Assembly: GCF_029962835.1 (NCBI RefSeq)
Contig: NC_080588.1
Coordinates: 64,194,001 to 64,258,000 of the forward strand
Origin: Magnolia sinica
Taxonomy: Eukaryota > Streptophyta > Magnoliopsida > Magnoliales > Magnoliaceae
Length of the DNA stretch: 64,000 nt
Direction: 5' to 3'
Made by a program: the position numbers and the translations under genes. Under the pieces are notes generated by a model. That model saw only the letters and a program-made list of their open reading frames with translations. It was not told the DNA's origin and ran no database searches. How positions within the stretch are numbered: the first letter of the stretch is position 1; every line of letters begins with the position of its first letter. Of this stretch, positions 57,841 through 64,000 are shown one piece after another.

Positions 57841-58790
57841 TTGTATAAAGAATGCATCTCATCCTACATGTTACCATCCACTTTTCTGCATTCAAGTCAT
57901 CAAGAACCTCCTAAAAAGTAGATGGGTCTCCCTCATCCATAACAAGGGAAAATACAATGTTTATATCATCTATGTATCTTCCCGATAACTTGTGATCCCA
58001 CGATTAATTTCTCCTGAGAGGTGGCGACTTCACCTACTCATATACCTCTTCCTGCAGCTCGAGTTCTTTAAGTGTCTCACCATTATTGTTTTGACATCAA
58101 TCACCACTGATTTTTTTCATTTCCTTATGTTCATCCTTACAAAACAAAAACAAAAAAATTTCTCATTAAACTCAGAGTACACAAGGATGAACATAAGGAA
58201 ATAAAAATTATTAAATTTGTTCTTCATGAAATAAACCCCACATATTTATAATGAAGTGGTCAATTAATATTATGAAGAATGGCAATCCTCCTCTAGAAAC
58301 AATAGTCAACGACCCTCATACGTTAGAGTACACATAATCCAAAGGCTCCTTTCCCAATTTTAAATGACAAATTTAAGTCTTTATCGTATATGCAATGCCC
58401 ACATACATTAAAATAAAATAATTTTAAAATAAAAATTAAATCATTATCTACAAGTACCTTCCTACCTCGCTCACTCATGTGGCTTAGGCGTGCATCCTAC
58501 ACATGTGTTGACGTGGATTCCACTACAAATGTTGTAGCTCCATCCGATACGCATTCCCGATCAATTGTAGCAATTAACACTCATCTATCCTTTCATAATG
58601 TTGAGTGCCCATTTTGAAACTTTCAGGACATTATCATGGCCAGTGAACTTGAATCCAAGTACATTAAGACACCTAGAGAAATCAAAATTCCTTTCAAATT
58701 TGAAACGCGCCTCACATTGGTCAGAGTAACCACCATCCCATCAAACATTCTGATGTGGACGAATCCAATTCCAATCATTTTACAAGCATG
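57841..58790 (-). pseudogene. Integrase and protease remnants, copia B
   Basis: 'LSHMSERGRKVLV' (near 58450-58500) is the pre-integrase HMSEKG segment. 'MVVTLTNVRRVSNLKGILISLG' type sequence (58650-58740) is the region just after the protease. Integrase core motifs between about 57850 and 58400 are too decayed or deleted to place with confidence. Confidence 0.65.
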
Positions 58791-58957
58791 GTCATTACTA
58801 GGGGTGTACACAAACCGAGCTAACTCGGTTAGCTTGCTTGACTCGGCCCAACTCGAAACTAAATTCGATCCGAGTCGGGTCATTTTGTACAGCTCGAAAA
58901 CGAGTTCGAGCCAATCTTGAGTTAACCCCAGCTCGACTTAGCCCGACTTGGTCGTGT

Positions 58958-58960
<3 letters not shown>

Positions 58961-58997
<37 letters not shown>
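58961..58997. repeat. (GT)n followed by (GC)n microsatellite
   Basis: About 14 GT units followed by 4 GC units, a potential Z-DNA stretch. Confidence 0.95.
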
Positions 58998-59118
58998 CCC
59001 TAATCCTTTTACCCTTTTGAAAACATGCCGCTTGACCCCAAATTTTCAAAGCCCTCTCCCCTGCATCTCTCCCTGCTCGACCCCAAATTTTCAAAATTCA
59101 AAACCCTAAATCCCTAAT

Positions 59119-59121
<3 letters not shown>

Positions 59122-59150
<29 letters not shown>
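59122..59150. repeat. (CT)n microsatellite
   Basis: About 14 CT units inside the hAT-like element. Confidence 0.95.
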
Positions 59151-59154
<4 letters not shown>

Positions 59155-59375
59155 TGTCACCGTCTTATCTGCTACAACTCTACTTTTGTGCTTTTCGTTT
59201 CAAATTTCAAAGAGAGATATTTTCACTTCTTTAATTTTCTTTTCTATTTTCTATTTTCTATTTCGTTCTTATTATTATTCTTCTTTCCCTTAGAAGGGCT
59301 TAAAATGGCAAGTGAGGGCCCTAAAGTTCTGTCTATTGAACTCCCTGCTTGGCTACTCCTATTGGATGGAAGAAA

Positions 59376-59378
<3 letters not shown>

Positions 59379-59407
<29 letters not shown>
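59379..59407. repeat. (CT)n microsatellite
   Basis: About 14 CT units inside the hAT-like element. Confidence 0.95.
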
Positions 59408-59409
<2 letters not shown>

Positions 59410-59624
59410 CTCTCTTTCTCTCCACCAAAACCCAACAGCAAATCATCGAAGCTCGAAACTGGCTCGAACTCGACTCGAACTGGTCCGATTGGTGACCGAG
59501 CCGAGCTCGAGCTGGAGATGTTGGCTCGGTCACCGAGCCGAGCCGAGTTCGAGCTAGGTGTGCCTGGTGACCGAGCCAAGCCCAACTCGACTCGGATCGA
59601 CTCGTGTACACCCCTAGTCATTAC

Positions 59625-60330
59625 CCATAAGAACCAAGCCACCATCATACTCGCCATATGTAGTGAACCAACTTCGATTTAGGGTCATGTGGAAAGATGC
59701 TCCCATATGCAGAATCCACTCCTGATAGAAGTGACCTAACGTAGACACCAATAACACATCGTAACAATCCAAAGTTTTATTGGATTTCGCTGAATTGGCT
59801 TCCCTTATAAAATTATCTGTATTCTCATCCTTTCGGATTTTAGGGGGTCAACAGTCCTTATTCACATATCCACATCTACCACAATTCCAACACTTCAACT
59901 TTACTACCCTTGGACTTGGACCTCGATCGCGATTTCCATTTCTCTTACTCAGACGTTTTCCCCTCGCAACTAGTGCTTTAGTAAATGTAACTTTCCCATC
60001 ATTTTTCCTTCTCAATTGCTTTGACTGAAGCGATGAGATGGCGATGTCAAAGTCCAAGGTATCTCTACCATGGCACGAAGTATCCACCAAATTCTTGTAA
60101 AAATTCGAAAGGGATATCAACAAGATTAGGACTTTATCTTCTTCATAAATCTTAACCTCCACGCTCATCAGTTTGCAAATTAGTTTGTTGAAAGCGTTAA
60201 TGTGCTCATCAAGATCTGATCCCTCCATCATCTTTAGATTATAGAGTTGTCTCTTTGGATAAAGACGATTTGAGAGAGATTTCATGATGTACAAACTCTC
60301 TAACTTCATCTATAGCCCTACAATGGTCGT
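59625..60330 (-). pseudogene. gag and protease start, copia B (broken)
   Basis: A 153-codon open stretch (59848-60309) encodes a Tnt1-like gag: 'LYNLKMMEGSDLDEHINAFN', then 'VLILLISLSNFYKNLVDT', then a basic region and an intact CCHC zinc knuckle 'CWNCGRCGYVNKDC'. Downstream, 'EWILHMGAF' marks the protease active site with DSG lost. The hAT-like element is inserted further on in the protease region. Confidence 0.85.
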
Positions 60331-60553
60331 CTGATCAAGGACATCAAGCTCTTCTCATTCCTCTTCATTCACAAGTTTCGAACTTTTTGTTTTCCCAATG
60401 AGTGCATGCCACAAATCTTGTTGAACTAGAAAGCATCTCATCTTCACTTTTCATAGTTTAAAATTATTTTTTCCAGCGAACTTTTATGTCCCATACTTCA
60501 TGTTTAATCCCTTCATCATCATGTTTCAGATTCTAACTTAATTCCCAACATAC

Positions 60554-60566
60554 TCTCTGATACCAC
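60554..60566 (-). other. Primer binding site of copia B
   Basis: On the minus strand it reads TGGTATCAGAGAG, close to the initiator tRNA-Met site, adjacent to the LTR end at 60568. Confidence 0.82.
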
Positions 60567-60567
60567 T

Positions 60568-61160
60568 TGTTAAGGGGCATGGAAGCAACCTCAGAGTCGA
60601 ATTAAACAAGAAATAGATAAACACTACAAAGCAACCACAGAAAACATACGTTTTTATGTGGAAAAATCATTATGGAAAAAACTACGGCCCAAAGCGACAA
60701 ACAATTCATTATGAAAACGAATTATAAAAATAAGATCAATCTACAAATGCAAAAATCCAATAAAAACATTCTCAAAACCCTAGCTCTTCTTTAGAACAAG
60801 TTCCCAATATTTTAATCATGTGTTACACCTATTTATATAAATCCGAATCCGAAATTAGAAACAAAATCCTGCACTTATGCAAAAACTGCATGCACCGTCA
60901 ATCTAACCACCGATTGATCAATATCAACTGATGATCATTCGATCAATCGACGCCACAATGTTCGATCAATTAAATATGCTCAAAAGTATTCAGAGAGCTA
61001 ACTTGATTTTCTAGAATTATCTTGATCGATCGATCAAACATGTCCAAAATTGTCTAGAGAGTTAATTGTTTAATTCGGGATTTCCTCAATTTGATTGAGG
61101 CTTCCATCAATCAATCAAACTCTCATGTTTCAGCACAGATTGAAGGTACCAATTTCAATA
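60568..61160 (-). repeat. 5' LTR of copia B
   Basis: 593 bp, plus strand TGTTAAGGGG to TTTCAATA (terminal CA changed to TA). A TATA-like TATATAAAT is present on the minus strand near 60835. Many CG sites of the sister LTR are TG or CA here. Confidence 0.87.
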
Positions 61161-61165
61161 ATGAC

Positions 61166-64000
61166 CATCTGCAATGGGGCCCAATATTTGCACGGTTTCA
61201 AGTTACATGCATGACACATGAACAATTGATGAGCACATTACTACACTTTGTCATGTGAGTAATCAACCATCATTCCTATATCTATAAAAAAATCGACACA
61301 GTTCATCTATTACATCCCAACGTGCTTCTAGCAGGAGCTAATGACAACCTCTGGTTAGACTTTTTCCTAACTATGCAATTTTGGTCCAAAGCCCTTCTTT
61401 GATAGCTCGATATCTGTGGTGCAGCTCATAAGGCCCAACAGATGAATGGCATGGCCTTGTAAAGGTGTTTTGTTAAAGTCCCTTTATATACATTGATCAC
61501 CATCCTCTGATGGATGGTTAATTGACATGATATCAAAGCCCAAAAGGTTTAGTATTTATTAGATAATATAATTTCTTGGCCCCGACCTGATTATGGTGTG
61601 AGTGTCCCTCCACTCTTGCCTAAGTATAATCACGCCGGACGGTGTAAGTGTACCTCCAGTCTTGCATAAGCATGTTTTCATGCGAAGCTCCACCTTAAAC
61701 TAATATGCTTTCTTTCAAGAGCAATATATTTGTCCCGACGATGGACAGAGTGTGTTTCAACACCGAGGTCATAGGTTTGAGTGCCCATAGGCAGCCTGGT
61801 GTGGAATAATCGGGCACGTACAAACAAAATCAGCCTACCATAAAACTTGTATGAGCAGTTTAGTTATTTATTTATTTTTATTAAGCGCAGACAAGTGGTA
61901 GGCAAATCATCAACAAACACCTTCCACTGAAGTTTTGCTACTATCACCTTTTATCATCTTTTTGCATATAAATGGAATGTGAGGATGAAAAATACTAAAA
62001 TGGTCCCTGGTCAATTTAAAAGGGACCCAATACTAGTTGTTGAGATCCTCCAACCTAAAGGATTTTTAATACATCCTCCGGGGATTTCGGTGGACCAATC
62101 GCTTATTATTGAGCTATGGGACAGACTTTATAGAATTGAAAATAAAAGTACATTGTTCGGAGGAAAAATGCCAAGGGCCCATTTGGACGGTGAGAACAAA
62201 AGGAAATTATTACACTAATTTTATAACATTTTCACCTACCAATTCAAACAAGGCTGAAAAATAAAATATAAAATCAGGTTTAAAGGAGTTCCAGGGGCGC
62301 AAACGGTATCCGGTGGATCTAAACCATTGGATGCGTCTCCGAGACACCCTTCCTTTTCATAAGCTATCGCTCATCTTAACCGTTGGTTGCGGGACATCTA
62401 GATGTTGGGGCCCATCTGTGGACAGCTTGATCTTGGCCACATGCTCAACGTTGGCACACGTACGTAGAGGTTTGTCTCTTTGCCTGCTATACATGGGTGT
62501 GGGATGAGCCAACCTCCCATGTTAGATATCTATCATTGGCTGCTCCTCGGCCCCTACCTGTCTGTGGAAGATCGTGGCATCCAGGTAATACAGGACCGTT
62601 GAAAGGCCCCTTTCAGCTACTAATTGCTTTGCTACTATACTATGATAGGACACTGGGTGGGCCACCCAAACAATGCCATTATGGAGACAGCTCCATGGAA
62701 CTGCACTAGAGATGCTGGCGCCACTCAGCTGGGAGATATTTAAGAGACCATTCACAGCACACATGCCAACATAGTACACTTGTGTGTGATCTAAGCCACT
62801 AATCAGGAGGCCTCTATTGGGGGGTGGTAATACGTAGAATGTTCGTCGTCTTTTTCTAACCGTCCGTTTTTCTTATGCTACCGTGGACTACATGATGATA
62901 GCCACCTTGGTTGATGAATTGACTGGATCAAGCACACGTGTGCCATGCAGATGCCTTTCCCGCAAATAGTATCCTCTTTTCTTCGCGCGACTTCCAGTCG
63001 TAATTTGAAAGCTGCAGCCAGGGCTCCACGCACATGGGCAAGGGAGACGAGAGACCCGATGCCGAGAGTCATGAGAAGCGTCTCGAAGCGCACGTTAGCT
63101 GCGTCCGGTCACAAAGAAGAAACAAAAAGACTGCGATGAGTTCTTATTAAGTTGTGGTAACTCATACACATTACACGTTGCATGCATGCACTCCAATCGG
63201 ATCCGTTCAAATCATGGACCCCACCTTTTTTAAAATAGAATATTACCTTAAAGTTACGTTAATTGGGTTGCTTGTCCACCACTTTTTGTAATTAAAAAAA
63301 CAATAGGGAATCTCGTCGTGATTCATGAACTAATGGACACTCGTATGATGTAGATTGACGCACATACATCACCCTCCACGTATACTGACGAAAATTAGCT
63401 GCATCGAACTTCAGTAACACATCTGAGCCGTCTAAAACATTAGCATACCATTAAAATAAACTAAAACAGAATTTGGAAAATTCCACTCGAACAGTTATCA
63501 GACCATCATTGGTCCATTGATTCCAATGGCGTAGCATGCCTGATGAATGGACCATACTTAGTTTGTGATCTATATAATGCATCACACCTTTTGTACGGAT
63601 CAGATGCTATACAAAAGTAAACACGTTGGCAGGAAAGAAAGTTGTATGTGAGTTTTCAACTTGCCCAATGTGATGAAACAAAGTTAGTGGTAGACGCACA
63701 TTGTATTCCAGCTCGCACGATAGGTTGGCAGCTTCCCTAGCTTGAGTGGACTTGTCAGGTAATTACAGCCGCTCGTGTCAACTAGCCCATACGCTTGACA
63801 TCTATGCCGTTTATAGTATGGGCCCCATCATTTGGATTTGCTTTTTGAAAAGCTGATTCAGTACCGTCAGCAGGACGACTACTAATGCGTACAAATGAAA
63901 ACAACCAACGGCTCTGATTCGACGGACATTTATTGCTGCCGGCTGATTTAACGGGTCTGACATTCTATCCTCTTCATTTACAACGTGGGACCTAGGCCTT
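61166..64000. other. Intergenic, no gene recognised
   Basis: The frames at 61979-62218, 62313-62779 and 62878-63139 have no recognisable domain or splice-supported extension. An imperfect duplicate of a 'tgcctaagtataatc'/'tgcataagcatg' block lies at 61594-61680. No tRNA or rRNA seen. Confidence 0.45.

Larger units (their letters stand above)
58799..59616. mobile_element. hAT-like non-autonomous element with perfect 8-bp TSD, copy 3
   Basis: The ends TAGGGGTGTACAC and GTGTACACCCCTA are 13-bp perfect terminal inverted repeats. GTCATTAC flanks both sides (58791-58798 and 59617-59624). An 8-bp duplication with such ends indicates the hAT superfamily. Subterminal regions are filled with TCGAGC/GGCTCG-type motifs. 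It contains (GT)n, (GC)n and two (CT)n microsatellites and no transposase. Confidence 0.9.
55683..61160 (-). mobile_element. Copia B: minus-strand Ty1/copia element, decayed, with a nested hAT-like insertion
   Basis: On the minus strand it has a 5' LTR (60568-61160), a primer site, gag, protease/pre-integrase remnants, RT, RNase H, a polypurine tract and a 3' LTR (55683-56277). The flanking pentamers ACGAC (55678-55682) and ATGAC (61161-61165) differ at one base, a decayed target duplication. The protease region is split by 58799-59616. Stops and frameshifts are frequent throughout. Confidence 0.88.

Noticed and set aside
59188-59682. 164-codon open frame and overlapping frames
   Set aside because: Lies over the hAT-like element end with its CT repeats and TCGAGC motifs, and runs past the element boundary.
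61979-62218. Possible small gene of 79 codons
   Set aside because: No domain, no promoter or splice context. Chance frame more likely.

Overview
This window is nuclear DNA of a flowering plant. The evidence is one intron-bearing HD-Zip class II homeobox gene, plant-type Ty1/copia, Ty3/gypsy-like and LINE retroelements, hAT- and Mutator-type miniature elements, and many short AT-rich or GA/CT simple repeats. The many 'gtgggcccac' dispersed repeats suggest a woody, perhaps magnoliid-type genome, but that is an impression and not demonstrated. There are no bacterial-style operons, CRISPR arrays or confident RNA genes.

Layout. (1) 1-7455: nested LTR sequences. A minus-strand element with a perfect tRNA-Asp primer binding site has its 2.6-kb 5' LTR at 530-3149. 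It abuts the remnant of another LTR (3150-4024), which is interrupted by a 3.4-kb solo LTR (4025-7443, TSD CGGGG). (2) 7456-20125: the gene-bearing island. The only intact cellular gene is a HAT22/HAT9-like HD-Zip II transcription factor at 15783-16939 (three exons, 279 aa). It is surrounded by miniature inverted-repeat elements, including a Mutator-type family with a perfect 9-bp target duplication. (3) 20131-33334: a Tork/Tnt1-like copia element (copia A1). A 4.9-kb non-autonomous tRNA-Asp-primed element is inserted in its protease region with a perfect 5-bp duplication, and its 3' LTR is fused to the remains of a second copy of that non-autonomous family. (4) 33335-36948: an inverted LTR fragment, a copia integrase-end fragment, a minus-strand copia LTR and a LINE 3' end. 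(5) 36949-42152: a full-length but mutated second member of the same copia family (copia A2), with 611-bp LTRs and perfect CCTAT duplications. (6) 42158-55682: repeat-rich intergenic DNA with hAT-like elements, LINE remnants, nested MITEs and simple repeats. (7) 55683-61160: a decayed minus-strand copia element (family B), split by an 818-bp hAT-like element with a perfect 8-bp duplication. (8) 61166-64000: no recognisable gene.

How the parts relate. Only the HD-Zip II gene is likely to be a functional host gene; it should encode a nuclear DNA-binding repressor. The retroelement open reading frames carry stops and frameshifts and are relics. The most unusual structure is in copia family A: each LTR carries two clusters of a 14-bp self-complementary motif (CTCGACCRGTCGAG) at an exact 21-bp period, about two turns of the DNA helix, upstream of a TATA box. 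Copy number differs by one unit between the two LTRs of each element. Two unrelated copia LTR families in the window also carry TCGA-centred palindromes.
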